Position numbers and translations under genes: made by a program. Positions 23,578 through 32,075 of a DNA stretch of 64,000 nt are shown here, one piece after another; within the stretch, counting starts at the first letter, position 1, and each line of letters begins with the position of its first letter. Source of the stretch: an uncultured Oscillospiraceae bacterium. GTDB taxonomy: Bacteria > Bacillota > Clostridia > Oscillospirales > Oscillospiraceae. Under the pieces are notes generated by a model. It was given only the letters and a program-made list of their open reading frames with translations. It had not been told where the DNA came from and ran no database searches. The stretch covers positions 1 to 64,000 of the forward strand of contig CAJUPS010000010.1 of NCBI GenBank assembly GCA_910588045.1, read 5' to 3'.

Positions 23578-25315
23578 CATGATTCAGAACGCCAAGGACC
23601 AGGTCCTGGCGCTGACAGAGAAAGCCTGTGCGGCGGCAGTCGCCGCCGGGAAGCTCCCCGGGGACGTGGCCGTGCAGGCCGGGGTGGAGATCCCCAAGGA
23701 CCCCGCCAACGGGGACTATACCACCACCTTCGCCCTGGCCGCGGCCAAGGCGATGAAGATGCGGCCCAGGGAGATTGCGGAGATTTTGCTGGAGAATCTG
23801 GACCTCACCGGCAGCTATTTCGCCTCTGCGGAAATTGCCGGGGCGGGGTTCCTCAACTTCCGGCTGAGTCCCGCGTGGTACGCCGGTGTCCTCTCCGCCG
23901 TGGAGAGCGAGGGGGAGGCTTACGGGCGCAACGAGGCGCTGAAGGGCCAGAAGATCATGGTGGAGTTCGTCTCCGCCAACCCTACCGGGCCCATGCACAT
24001 GGGCAACGCCCGGGGGGGCGTGCTGGGGGACACCCTGGCCTCCGTGCTGGAGGCCAACGGGGCCCAGGTCTGGCGGGAGTTCTATGTCAACGATGCGGGG
24101 AACCAGATTGAAAAGTTCGCAAACTCCCTGGAGGCGAGGTATCTCCAGATCGTTCTGGGGGAGGACGCGGTGGCGTTCCCCGAGGACGGCTACCACGGCG
24201 ACGACATCCGGGAGCTGGCCCAGGCGTACTATGACGAACACGGGGACAGCTTGAAGGATGTTTCCAAAGAGGAGCGCCACGCTGCGCTGGCGAAATTCGG
24301 TCTGGAGCGGAACATCCCCAAGATGCAGTCCGACCTGCGCCGGTATAAGATCGAGTACGACCAGTGGTTCTTTGAGTCCGAGCTGCACAGCACCGGATAT
24401 GTGGCGGAGACGGTGGACAAGCTCACCGCTGCCGGGTACACCTACGAGAAGGAGGGGGCCCTGTGGCTGGCCACCAGCCGGATTCTGGAGGAGAACGCCC
24501 GGAAGGAGGGGAAGAGCGAGAAGGACATCGCCAAGCTGGACCTGAAAGACGACGTGCTCCGCCGGGCCAACGGGTTCTACACCTATTTTGCCGCCGACAT
24601 CGCCTACCACCGCAACAAGTTCGAGAAGCGGGGCTTCGACAAGGTCATCAACATCTGGGGTGCGGACCACCACGGCCATGTGGCCCGGCTCAAGGGGGCC
24701 ATGGACGCGCTGGGCCTGGACGGGGCCAACCGTCTGGACATCGTGCTCATGCAGCTGGTAAAGCTCCTCCGGGACGGCGAGGTGGTCAAGATGTCGAAGC
24801 GCACCGGTAAGGCCATCTCCCTCACCGACCTGCTCGACGAGGTGCCCGTGGATGCGGCCCGGTGGTTCTTTAACGCAAAGCCGGACACGCAGATGGATTT
24901 CGACTTAGGGCTGGCGGTCCGGGAGGACAGCGAGAACCCCATCTACTATGTGGAGTACGCCCACGCCCGGATTTGCAGTCTCCTTCGCAACCTGGACTCC
25001 GAGGGGCAGGCCGTCCCCGCCGCTGCGGACGTGGACGCCGCCCTCCTCTCCGGGGAGACGGAAACGGCCCTCATCAAGCAGCTCTCCCTCTTCTGCGAGG
25101 AGCTGCGCCTGGCCGCCCGGGACTACGACCCCAGCCACCTCAACCGCTATCTGGTGGACCTGGCGGGCTGCTTCCACCGGTTCTACACCGCCTGCCGCAT
25201 CAAGGGCGAAGAGCCCGCCCTCCTCGCCGCCCGCCTCAAGCTGGCCGACGAGACCCGCAGCGTGCTGAAAAACGGCCTGGCCCTGCTGGGCGTGGACGCG
25301 CCGGAGAAGATGTAG
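23570..25315 (+). CDS. argS: Arginyl-tRNA synthetase
   Basis: Class I synthetase charging tRNA-Arg, 581 residues, usual length. An N-terminal additional domain is followed by SANPTGPMHMGNARGG near residue 135 (HIGH equivalent HMGN), YVNDAGNQ near 180, GADHHGH near 364, VKMSKRTG near 407 (KMSKS loop) and a C-terminal DALR anticodon-binding domain. AGGGAG at 23556-23561 favours ATG 23570; a second ATG is 9 nt on. The ribosome binding site lies inside the AT-rich island, so the inserted DNA now provides argS translation initiation. Confidence 0.96.
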   Translation: MINMIQNAKDQVLALTEKACAAAVAAGKLPGDVAVQAGVEIPKDPANGDYTTTFALAAAKAMKMRPREIAEILLENLDLTGSYFASAEIAGAGFLNFRLSPAWYAGVLSAVESEGEAYGRNEALKGQKIMVEFVSANPTGPMHMGNARGGVLGDTLASVLEANGAQVWREFYVNDAGNQIEKFANSLEARYLQIVLGEDAVAFPEDGYHGDDIRELAQAYYDEHGDSLKDVSKEERHAALAKFGLERNIPKMQSDLRRYKIEYDQWFFESELHSTGYVAETVDKLTAAGYTYEKEGALWLATSRILEENARKEGKSEKDIAKLDLKDDVLRRANGFYTYFAADIAYHRNKFEKRGFDKVINIWGADHHGHVARLKGAMDALGLDGANRLDIVLMQLVKLLRDGEVVKMSKRTGKAISLTDLLDEVPVDAARWFFNAKPDTQMDFDLGLAVREDSENPIYYVEYAHARICSLLRNLDSEGQAVPAAADVDAALLSGETETALIKQLSLFCEELRLAARDYDPSHLNRYLVDLAGCFHRFYTACRIKGEEPALLAARLKLADETRSVLKNGLALLGVDAPEKM

Positions 25316-25324
25316 GCGGGGGAC

Positions 25325-25531
25325 GTTCTTTTTCTTGCAAGAAAAAGAACCAAAAAGAACTTTTTGCCGCAAGCTTACGCTTGCTTAAGGGTGCGTCTAT
25401 CGGAAATGCGTACAATTCTGAAATGCCAAGGGGGGCGGAACTCTGTTCCGCCCCCTGTATTCTTTTTTGTTCTTAATGGCCGCACGGCTCACGCCGTGCT
25501 GGGGGGCCCGCCCGAAGGAGTGCCCGTCTGC
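25325..25531. repeat. ~200-bp dispersed repeat, right (inverted) copy
   Basis: Reverse-complement relative of the repeat at 20257-20460, with the same order of modules (TTCTTTTTCTTGCAAGAAAAAGAA hairpin, GCAAGC stem, GGGGGCGGAAC/GTTCCGCCCC stem, AGCACGGC stem, TCCTTCGGGCGGGCC). By eye about 80-85 % of aligned bases agree, with one variable stretch in the middle. It fills the gap between converging argS and modC and may act as terminator for both. Confidence 0.75.
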
Positions 25532-25542
25532 CCTGGGGACGG

Positions 25543-26586
25543 TTACTCCCTCAGAAGCAGTAAACTCTCTGCGGGGATGGATACGTGGATTGTTTTTTGG
25601 TTCGGCAGGGTTGTCCATTCGGACTTGCTCAGCTCCATTTGCAGGAGGGGGGCGGTTCGTGCTGCGCCCAGAGGGTGCAGGGAGAGGCGCACGGAGGAGA
25701 TGTCCTCCGTTATGCGTACGATCTGGCAGGGGAAGCCGTCCGCCGATGGCTTGACGCACTCCGGGCGGACGCCCAGCATCGACGCGCCCTCCCGCCAGGG
25801 GGCGGGGAGGACCAGGTTCCACGATGGGATGGAGATGGTTCCCGCCTCCGGGCCTGGGAGAATGGGCACGAATACTTCGCAGCCGGAGATTCTGGCGGCG
25901 CTGACGGTGCCGGGGGCCGTCAGCAGCTCTTCAAATCCTGTTACCGGTGAGGATTTCCCGCTGTCCAGTACGCAGACCCGGCGGCAGGACCGGTAGACCT
26001 CGCCCCGGTCGTGGCTCACCCAGATGACGGGACCGCCGAAGGCGTCCAGCACGTCCCGCAGTTCCTCCTCCAGCTGCCGCTTGAGACAGCTGTCCAGCGC
26101 GGCCAGGGGCTCATCCAGCAGGATCGCCGCCGGGTCCGAGGCCAGGATTCGGGCCAGGGCGGCGCGCTGCTGCTGCCCCCCGGAGAGCTGGTGGGGGCGG
26201 AGTCTTTCTGTGCCCTCCAGACGCAGTTGGGAGATGAGCTCCGCTGCCCGCTGCCGCCGCTGGGATCTGGGCAGCTGCCGCAGACAGACCGCGATATTTT
26301 CCTCCACCGTCATGTGGGGAAATAGGGCATACTGCTGGAACAGATACCCCACCCGCCGCTGCTGTGGGGGCAGGTTGATATGCCGCTGGCCGTCATAGAG
26401 GACTTGGCCGTCCAGCTCGATGTGGCCCCAGTCCGGGCGGTCGATGCCCGCCAGGCACCGCAGCGATACGCTCTTGCCGCACCCGGAGGCCCCCAGCAGG
26501 GCCAGGCTCTCCCCGCTCCCGGCGGAGAAATCCACGTCCAGCAGGAAATTCCCGTACCGCTTTTGTATCCTTGCCGTCAGTGCCAC
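25543..26586 (-). CDS. modC: Molybdate ABC transporter, ATP-binding protein
   Basis: ATPase of the molybdate importer, 347 residues. Walker A GASGCGKS near residue 32, Q-loop LFQQYALFP, signature LSGGQQQR near 130, Walker B AILLDEPLAALD near 150, H-loop SHDRGEV, then a C-terminal regulatory/TOBE-like region after about 240. The frame is open far upstream, but GTG 26586, overlapping the modB end by 10 nt and preceded by AAAGGCGG, gives the normal N-terminus. Order modA-modB-modC on the minus strand, last gene. Confidence 0.88.
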   Translation of the reverse strand: MALTARIQKRYGNFLLDVDFSAGSGESLALLGASGCGKSVSLRCLAGIDRPDWGHIELDGQVLYDGQRHINLPPQQRRVGYLFQQYALFPHMTVEENIAVCLRQLPRSQRRQRAAELISQLRLEGTERLRPHQLSGGQQQRAALARILASDPAAILLDEPLAALDSCLKRQLEEELRDVLDAFGGPVIWVSHDRGEVYRSCRRVCVLDSGKSSPVTGFEELLTAPGTVSAARISGCEVFVPILPGPEAGTISIPSWNLVLPAPWREGASMLGVRPECVKPSADGFPCQIVRITEDISSVRLSLHPLGAARTAPLLQMELSKSEWTTLPNQKTIHVSIPAESLLLLRE

Positions 26587-27245
26587 GGTTTCACCGCCTT
26601 TCGCTCCAGCAGGTTCAGCGCCAGGAGTACCCCGGCGGAGATGGCCAGGTTGACGGCCACCCAGCGGAAGGCCAGGGCGTCCTCGTTGGTGCGCCAGAGC
26701 TGGTAGACGGTGGTGGAGATAGTGGCGGTCCTGCCGGGGGTGTATCCGGCCACCATGGCGGTGGCCCCGTACTCGCCCAAGGCGCGGGCGAAGGTGAGCA
26801 CCACGCCCGCCAGGATACCCTGTCGGCACACGGGCATTCGGATGCGCCAGAAGATATAGGCGTTCCCCAGCCCCAGGGTCCGGCCCGCCTGGGCCAGGGT
26901 CTCGTCGAAGGACTCGAAGGCCCCCCGGGCGGTGCGGTACATGAGGGGGAAGGCGACCACTGTCGTGGCGAAGACGGCGGACCACCACTGCATGGTCAGA
27001 CGCAGACCGAAGCGCTCGATGAACCACGACCCCAGGGGCCGTCTGGGGCCCAGGAGCAGCAGGAGCAGGTATCCTACCACCGTGGGCGGCAGTACCAGGG
27101 GCAGGGTGAGAACCACGTCCAGCAGTCCCTTTACCAGGCGGGGGGTCCTTGCGACGTAGTAAGCCCCGGCGATTCCCAGGAAGAAGACGATCACCGTGGA
27201 AATCGCCGCGATGCGCAGGGAGTTATATAGAGGGAACCAATCCAT
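26577..27245 (-). CDS. modB: Molybdate ABC transporter, permease
   Basis: Inner-membrane permease, 222 residues with five to six helices. The family pattern LPLVLPPTVVGYLLLL near 48-63 and the cytoplasmic EAA-type loop (ESFDETLAQAGRTLGLGNAYIFWRIRMP near 120) for contact with ModC are clear. TTAGGGAG precedes the ATG at 27245. It is separated from modA by a 247-nt gap filled with hairpin repeats and overlaps modC. Confidence 0.93.
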   Translation of the reverse strand: MDWFPLYNSLRIAAISTVIVFFLGIAGAYYVARTPRLVKGLLDVVLTLPLVLPPTVVGYLLLLLLGPRRPLGSWFIERFGLRLTMQWWSAVFATTVVAFPLMYRTARGAFESFDETLAQAGRTLGLGNAYIFWRIRMPVCRQGILAGVVLTFARALGEYGATAMVAGYTPGRTATISTTVYQLWRTNEDALAFRWVAVNLAISAGVLLALNLLERKAVKPWH

Positions 27246-27492
27246 AGTGTGTCTCCCTAAATAAAAGTTTCGTCCACCTTTTCAAAGGTGGCGGAGTCCA
27301 GAGGTGGAACCTCTGGCCGCGCTCGCAAGCGCGGAACACCCCAAAAGCCGCGCAAAAAAAAATCTGACAGACAGTACAATCCCAAACGTGCGCGGCTTTA
27401 GCGCACATTTGACGCCCGGAGGCGTCAAACAGCGCCGGGAGTTCCCGCCGTTGAGCGAAGCGCACATAAGGTCTGGTGCGTCTACAAAAACC
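27246..27492. repeat. Hairpin-rich intergenic segment inside the mod operon
   Basis: The 247-nt modA-modB gap contains consecutive palindromes: CCACCTTTTCAAAGGTGG near 27275, CCAGAGGTGGAACCTCTGG near 27300, CGCGCTCGCAAGCGCG near 27318 and TTTGACGCCCGGAGGCGTCAAA near 27410. No coding frame with a ribosome site is seen. It has the look of the other composite repeats but a different sequence. Confidence 0.5.
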
Positions 27493-28290
27493 CTACCCCA
27501 GCGGCGTAAATCCCACGCCCGCCAGCACCGCCGCACCGTCGGGGGACCGGATGTAGTCCAAAAACGCCCCGGCCTCGTCGGGGTGCGCGCTGGACTGGAG
27601 CACGGCGGCGGGGTAGATCACCTGACCGCACATCTCCTCTGTGGCGGTGTCCACTACGGTCAGGCCAGCGGAGAAGGCGTCGGTGCCATAGATGATGCCG
27701 CAGTCCACCGCGCCCTCGGAGACCTGGGTGGTGACCTCTTTCACGTTGGAGCCGTAAGTGAGGCAGCCGCTTTCGGCCAGGGCGGTCTCGTCCAGGCCCC
27801 AGCAGTCAAAAATTCTCTGGGTGTACTGCCCCACGGGCACATCACTGTTGCCCATAGCCAGAAGGACCGTCCCTGCCTCCAGGGCGGATTTCAGGTCGTC
27901 GTAGCTGTTGATCCTGGCCGGGTTGCCCTCCGGGACGGCCAGAGCCACCTTGTTCTCCAGCAGGTCGAATCGGGTGCCCGGAAGGACGGCCTCCAGCTCC
28001 TCCAGCTGGTCCATCTGCTTTTGCCCGGCGGAGATGAAGGCGTCGCAGACCGCACCCTCCTCGATCTGGGTCTTCAGGGTGCCGGAGGAGTCGAAGTTGA
28101 AGGTCAGTCTGACGTCGGCATGGTCCGCCATGTATTTCTCACCGATCTCCGTCAACGTCTCCTGCATGGACGCGGCGGCAAAGACGGTGAGCTCGACCTC
28201 CAGGTCCCCGGCCTCTCCGCCGCAGGCGGTCAGAGCCAGTGCCAGGAGCAGGGCCAGTGCCGAGGACAAGTACCTCTTCCAATGAGTCAT
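27493..28290 (-). CDS. modA: Molybdate-binding lipoprotein
   Basis: Substrate-binding protein of the molybdate importer, 265 residues. The N-terminus (WKRYLSSALALLLALALTACGG) is a lipoprotein signal with Cys about residue 21. The mature part starts ELTVFAAASMQETLTEIG, the standard ModA opening with its oxyanion-binding serine, and includes FNFDSSGTLKTQI and CGIIYGTDA. The ATG at 28290 follows CAGGAG; an upstream extension to 28410 has no such site. First gene of modABC in transcription order. Confidence 0.93.
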   Translation of the reverse strand: MTHWKRYLSSALALLLALALTACGGEAGDLEVELTVFAAASMQETLTEIGEKYMADHADVRLTFNFDSSGTLKTQIEEGAVCDAFISAGQKQMDQLEELEAVLPGTRFDLLENKVALAVPEGNPARINSYDDLKSALEAGTVLLAMGNSDVPVGQYTQRIFDCWGLDETALAESGCLTYGSNVKEVTTQVSEGAVDCGIIYGTDAFSAGLTVVDTATEEMCGQVIYPAAVLQSSAHPDEAGAFLDYIRSPDGAAVLAGVGFTPLG

Positions 28291-28324
28291 CGTTGTTCTC
28301 CTGTTCATATTACGGTTCGTACCG

Positions 28325-28354
28325 AAAAGAGCCGCCGCTTCCGGCGGCTCTTTT
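28325..28354. terminator. Terminator between the MoeA-like gene and modA
   Basis: AAAAGAGCCGCCG (28325-28337) pairs perfectly with CGGCGGCTCTTTT (28342-28354), loop CTTC. On the minus strand it directly follows the MoeA-like gene and so separates it from modA. Confidence 0.8.
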
Positions 28355-28358
28355 GCAA

Positions 28359-29378
28359 TCATTTTCCAAACCCGCAGTTGGGGTAGGTGCACACCTCGCA
28401 CCCCAGGCACAGCCCGCCCTCACCCATGGCGGCGATCTCCTCCCGGGTTACGGGGATGCCTGCGGCAATCCGTGGGAGGACCAGGTCGAAAATGGTGGAC
28501 CTGGCGTACATGACGCACCCGGGCAGCCCCAAGACCGGCGTACCGTCCTCAAAGTACCCCAGCAGGAACATAGCGCCAGGCAGCACCGGTGCGCCGTAGG
28601 TGACGACAGCTGCCCCGCTGGCCTTGATGGCCCCCGGAGTGCGGTCGTCGGGGTCCACACTCATGCCGCCGGTGCAGAGGATCAGGTCAACGCCTGCGGC
28701 TCTGGCCTCCTGGATTTCCTGGGAAATGGTGTCCAGATCGTCACCGGGGGTGCTCCTCCGGGTCGTCTCAATGCCGAAGGAGGCCAGCTTTCTCTCCACT
28801 GCGGGGGTAAAGGCGTCCTGGATCAGACCCTTGGCGACCTCGCTTCCGGTGGCAATGATGGCGGCGGTCTTCAGCTTCCAGGGCAGCAGCTCCAGCAGGG
28901 GACGGTCCCCGGCGATTTCCTCCGCTCGCCGCAGCTTCTCCTCCCCGATGACCAGGGGGATCACCCGGGTGCCGCAGAGCTTGTCGCCCCTGTGGACGGC
29001 GGTGTTCCCGTGCCGGGTGGCGATCATGATGTCCTCCAGGAGGTTGATCCGGTTCAGCCGCCCGGCGTCCACCCGGAAGAGGCCATCTATGGCGGCGGTG
29101 AGCTCCAGCTTGCCCTCCTTCACCTGGCCGCGGACCATGTGCTCATTCTCGCACAGGGCGCACAGGCGGTGGGCGGCGTCGTTCTCGTGGACCATGCCGG
29201 GGATCAACTCCCAGACGTACAGGTTTTCTTTTCCCATGGACAGCAGCACGGGGATGTCCTCCTCCCGGACCACGTGTCCCTTCCGGAACCTGGCGTCCTT
29301 GTACTGGCCGGGGATGATCTGGGTCATGTCGTGGCAGAGGACGTGGCCTACTGCGTCCTGGGTGCGCATCAGTTTCAT
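28359..29378 (-). CDS. MoeA-like molybdopterin-binding protein with C-terminal Cys cluster
   Basis: A 339-residue protein of the molybdopterin-binding (MoeA/MogA fold) class, likely in molybdenum cofactor insertion or sensing. The N-terminal part (DAVGHVLCHDMTQIIPG) resembles MoeA domain I, and the C-terminal part carries the MPT-binding signature IATGSEVAKG, TPGDDLD and CTGGMSVDPDD. It ends with a cysteine array CLGCEVCTYPNCGFGK that could bind metal or an Fe-S cluster. At 339 residues it is shorter than full MoeA (about 400). AAGGAG precedes the ATG. It is encoded upstream of modABC, consistent with a molybdenum gene cluster. Confidence 0.85.
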   Translation of the reverse strand: MKLMRTQDAVGHVLCHDMTQIIPGQYKDARFRKGHVVREEDIPVLLSMGKENLYVWELIPGMVHENDAAHRLCALCENEHMVRGQVKEGKLELTAAIDGLFRVDAGRLNRINLLEDIMIATRHGNTAVHRGDKLCGTRVIPLVIGEEKLRRAEEIAGDRPLLELLPWKLKTAAIIATGSEVAKGLIQDAFTPAVERKLASFGIETTRRSTPGDDLDTISQEIQEARAAGVDLILCTGGMSVDPDDRTPGAIKASGAAVVTYGAPVLPGAMFLLGYFEDGTPVLGLPGCVMYARSTIFDLVLPRIAAGIPVTREEIAAMGEGGLCLGCEVCTYPNCGFGK

Positions 29379-29577
29379 GGCGGGTTCTCCTTCCGGTTTC
29401 CTGGGTGCTATTATAGCAGGAAGTCAATGTGGGTGCAAGGAGAGATGTTTTGTATTACCGAAATATTATTCGTTTATATGGAAAATTTTTGAAAAAGACA
29501 CATGCATAATTCTCCGTTTCGGGTACAAACTATCTGCGGCAAGACCCGAATACCGACAAACGAGGAGGAAGCGAAGT

Positions 29578-29769
29578 ATGAGTAACTGCACCAACAGCGG
29601 CTGCGCCTGCACGCCGAACCGTTCCATTCACTGCACCGTCAATTCCTGCGCCCACCACTGCAAGAACGAGCAATACTGCGGCCTGGACGCCATCCAGGTG
29701 GGCACCCACGAGGCCAACCCCACCATGGACCAGTGCACCGACTGCCAGAGCTTCAAGCTCATGCAGTGA
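29578..29769 (+). CDS. DUF1540 Cys-rich small protein
   Basis: A 63-residue protein with nine cysteines and several His, pattern CTNSGCACTPN...CTVNSCAHHC...YCGLDAI...DQCTDCQSF, typical of the DUF1540 family seen in spore-forming and gut Clostridia; a metal-binding role is presumed. GAGGAGG is placed 7 nt before the ATG at 29578. It is a single gene between the molybdenum cluster and the TauE/SafE pair. Confidence 0.88.
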   Translation: MSNCTNSGCACTPNRSIHCTVNSCAHHCKNEQYCGLDAIQVGTHEANPTMDQCTDCQSFKLMQ

Positions 29770-29826
29770 TCCCACGCCGGCCTCCGGGTCGGCGCTACAT
29801 ATACGGTACGATGGAGGAGGTCCGGC

Positions 29827-30183
29827 ATGACGGATAAGCGGAAAAATCAGATTGCCGGGGTGGCGGGCGGACTGCTCAGCGGCCTGTTCGGCGGCGGCGG
29901 CGGGATGGTGCTGCTGCCGCTGCTGGTGAAGTGGAGAAAACTGGAGGGCCGGAAGGCATTTGCCACTTGCGTGGCGGTGATTTTTCCCATGTGCTGCGTG
30001 TCGGCGGGGGTGTACCTGTGGCAGGTGAGACCGGCGCTAACGCTGCTGTGGCCCTATCTGGCGGGCGGCGTGGCCGGGGGAGTGCTTGGCGGCATGACCT
30101 TTGAAAAAGTTCCGGTGCGGATTTTGAAGATCATCTTCGGACTGTTTCTTCTATATGGTGGCGTGAGGTATCTGCTATGGTAG
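29827..30183 (+). CDS. Half-size TauE/SafE (TSUP) transporter subunit 1
   Basis: A 118-residue, four-helix membrane protein with the TSUP N-terminal repeat signature GLLSGLFGGGGGMVLLPLLV near residues 16-35 and GGMTFEKVPVRILKIIFGLFLLYGG near 88-112. TSUP carriers, which export sulfite-type or organic anions, are usually a single ~250-residue chain with two such repeats. Here the second repeat is a separate overlapping gene, so a heterodimer is likely. GGAGG lies before the ATG. Confidence 0.85.
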   Translation: MTDKRKNQIAGVAGGLLSGLFGGGGGMVLLPLLVKWRKLEGRKAFATCVAVIFPMCCVSAGVYLWQVRPALTLLWPYLAGGVAGGVLGGMTFEKVPVRILKIIFGLFLLYGGVRYLLW

Positions 30184-30554
30184 AGTGGATGATCCCCTTT
30201 CTGGCGGCACTGGGCACGGGCGCGCTGTCCAGCTGGGGCGTGGGCGGCGGGACGCTGCTGCTGGTGTGCATGACGTTGTTCCTGGGGGTGGGGCAGCGGG
30301 AGGCACAGGCGATCAATCTTCTGTTCTTCCTGCCGACGGCGGGAATCAGCCTGTTCTTTCACCGGAAGAACGGCTTTTTGGACAAACAGACCTGGAGGGA
30401 GGCCGCGCCCCTGGGGACGGCGGCGGCACTGGCGGGCGCACTGATCTCCATGGCGGCGGACGTGTCGCTGCTGCGGAAGCCCTTCGGGGTCTTTCTGCTG
30501 TATGGGGGAGCGGCCATGCTCATGAGTGGAATCAAGAAGGGAGACCGCAAGTAG
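30177..30554 (+). CDS. Half-size TauE/SafE (TSUP) transporter subunit 2
   Basis: A 125-residue membrane protein with the repeat signature GTGALSSWGVGGGTLLLVCM near 13-32 and LLRKPFGVFLLYGGAAML near its end; it parallels subunit 1 along its length. The ATG overlaps the first gene by 7 nt in another frame, with GTGAGGT upstream. Its stop codon lies inside the terminator loop. The substrate is not predictable. Confidence 0.83.
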   Translation: MVEWMIPFLAALGTGALSSWGVGGGTLLLVCMTLFLGVGQREAQAINLLFFLPTAGISLFFHRKNGFLDKQTWREAAPLGTAAALAGALISMAADVSLLRKPFGVFLLYGGAAMLMSGIKKGDRK

Positions 30555-30569
30555 AGCGGTCTCCCTTTT
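30539..30569 (+). terminator. Terminator of the TSUP pair
   Basis: GGGAGACCGC (30539-30548) pairs with GCGGTCTCCC (30556-30565), then TTTT. The stop codon of the second gene is in the loop. Confidence 0.88.
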
Positions 30570-30653
30570 GAAACAACTGTGTGTTGGGCTCCGCCCAATC
30601 CCGGCGGGGCCTTGCCCCCGTGGGCCGCTCTTAGAAATGGGCGGCCCGAAATT

Positions 30654-31673
30654 TTAGGAATTTGACCCGGTAATCTCCCGGCAGGAGGAGCGCTCGATGA
30701 GGGTGGGGGAGAGGATCCGGTGGGAGTAGCCCGCCAGCTCGCTTTGAATCTTGTCCAGCAGGCTGTCCACGGCCACCGAGGCCAGCATCTTCATGGGTTG
30801 CTCAATCGTCGTGAGGTTGATCCTGGGCAGGCTGCTGTAGCGGATGTTGTCGAAGCCCAGCAGGGAGACGTCCTCCGGGATGCGGACGCCGCTCTCCTCC
30901 GCCGCCTGGATCACGCCCAGGGCGTTGGTGTCCGTGGCGGCAAAGATGGCGGTGAAGCGCCGCTCCTGGGCGAAGAGCTGCTTGGCCAGCTGATAGCCGT
31001 ACTTGATGGAGGTCAGGGGGAAGGTGTTGTTGCAGTATTGCGGCGTCAGACCCAGCTCCTGGCAGGCGGCGGCATAGCCCTCGGAACGGAGCTGGTGGGT
31101 GGTACTGCCCCGGCGGCGGCCAAAATAGAGGATGTCCCGGTGCCCCAGGCGGTGGAGGTACTCCACCCCCATGTATGCGCCCCGGTAGTTGTCCACGGAG
31201 ACGTAGCTCTCCGGAACTTCCCTGAGATTCTCCCCCACGAATACCGTGGGGAGACGGGAGAGGTAGGGCCGCAGCTTCTCATAGCTCTCCGGCCCGGAGG
31301 GCACCAGGATAACGCCGTCCACCTGACGACCGATCATCAGCTCGAAGAGCTCCTTCTCCTGCTCCAGGTCCCGGGAGGAGTTGCACAGAATGATGTTGTA
31401 TCCCCGGGCCCGGGACTGCCGGTCGATATGGTAGGCCAGCTCGGACATGAAGGGATTGTTCACCCCCGTCAGGATCAGGCCCAGCAGTTTGGTGCTCTTC
31501 ATCACCATGGCCCGGGCCACCGTGTTGGCGGTGTAGTTCATCTCCTTGCACACCTGGAGGATGCGTTCCCGGGTGTCCACGCTGATTTCCGGACTGCCGG
31601 ACAGGGCGCGGGAGACGGTGGAGTAGGATACACCGGCGGCTTTCGCTACATCTTTGATAGTCACATTTTTCAT
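30654..31673 (-). CDS. LacI-family transcriptional regulator
   Basis: A 339-residue repressor-type protein. The LacI helix-turn-helix is MKNVTIKDVAKAAGVSYSTVSRALSG, followed by the hinge helix (ANTVARAMVMKST) and a periplasmic-binding-protein-like effector domain (LGLILTGVNNPF, IFAATDTNALGVIQAAEESGVRIPEDVSLLGFDN). GGAGG precedes the ATG at 31673. It diverges from the four-HAD operon, whose promoter is followed by a palindrome of LacI type, so it most likely controls that operon. Members of this family sense sugars or related small molecules. Confidence 0.93.
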   Translation of the reverse strand: MKNVTIKDVAKAAGVSYSTVSRALSGSPEISVDTRERILQVCKEMNYTANTVARAMVMKSTKLLGLILTGVNNPFMSELAYHIDRQSRARGYNIILCNSSRDLEQEKELFELMIGRQVDGVILVPSGPESYEKLRPYLSRLPTVFVGENLREVPESYVSVDNYRGAYMGVEYLHRLGHRDILYFGRRRGSTTHQLRSEGYAAACQELGLTPQYCNNTFPLTSIKYGYQLAKQLFAQERRFTAIFAATDTNALGVIQAAEESGVRIPEDVSLLGFDNIRYSSLPRINLTTIEQPMKMLASVAVDSLLDKIQSELAGYSHRILSPTLIERSSCREITGSNS

Positions 31674-31980
31674 AAGCCATCCTCCAGTACGGAAATATTC
31701 CGAATTGCTTTTCGCAAATTCATTGTAAAGCCTGCCGCACAGAATTGCAAGAGGGTTCCACGAGTTTTTTTGTATTTTTTGTATCTATGCACAATTTTCT
31801 GCGGAGGATATTCGTCAAACAGACGATAAATTTTGGGAATCCTCGGAAAGTGCGCAATCTCCCGGGAAAATTTCCGGGAAAGTTTCACAGAGGGGCGGAA
31901 AGATTGCCGGAGGCGGCGGGAAATTTCTGCATCGCGTCAGTAAATCAGGGGAAATGGGGTGAAATGCCGTGGAAAGCCTG

Positions 31981-32037
31981 TTGACAAATACGGAGAAATG
32001 AGATACAATCTTTCCAGCTAAAGGACGGAAACGTTTG
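31981..32037 (+). promoter_or_regulatory. Promoter and LacI-type operator of the HAD/iPGM operon
   Basis: In the 402-nt divergent gap (31674-32075, no gene) lies TTGACA (31981-31986), a 17-nt spacer and TACAAT (32004-32009). Downstream, about at +12 to +21, is GAAACGTTTG (32028-32037), a palindrome with the central CG typical of LacI-family sites. A repressor bound there would block the operon. A second palindrome-like stretch CCCGGGAAAATTTCCGGG is at about 31861. Confidence 0.65.
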
Positions 32038-32075
32038 AAGAAAAGAGAGCGTCCGATAGGAGGAGGCGAGGAGAG

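Noticed and set aside
25364..25996. 210-codon plus-strand frame after argS
   Set aside because: It covers the dispersed repeat and the antisense of modC; the translation contains repeat-derived residues seen also at 20.3 kb.
26587..27027. Long upstream extension of modC through modB
   Set aside because: Runs through the modB coding sequence in another frame; GTG 26586 gives the standard ABC ATPase N-terminus.
29827..30554. Single TauE/SafE gene broken by a frameshift
   Set aside because: Both halves have proper starts, signature motifs and a clean overlap; read as two genes, though a sequencing error is not fully excluded.
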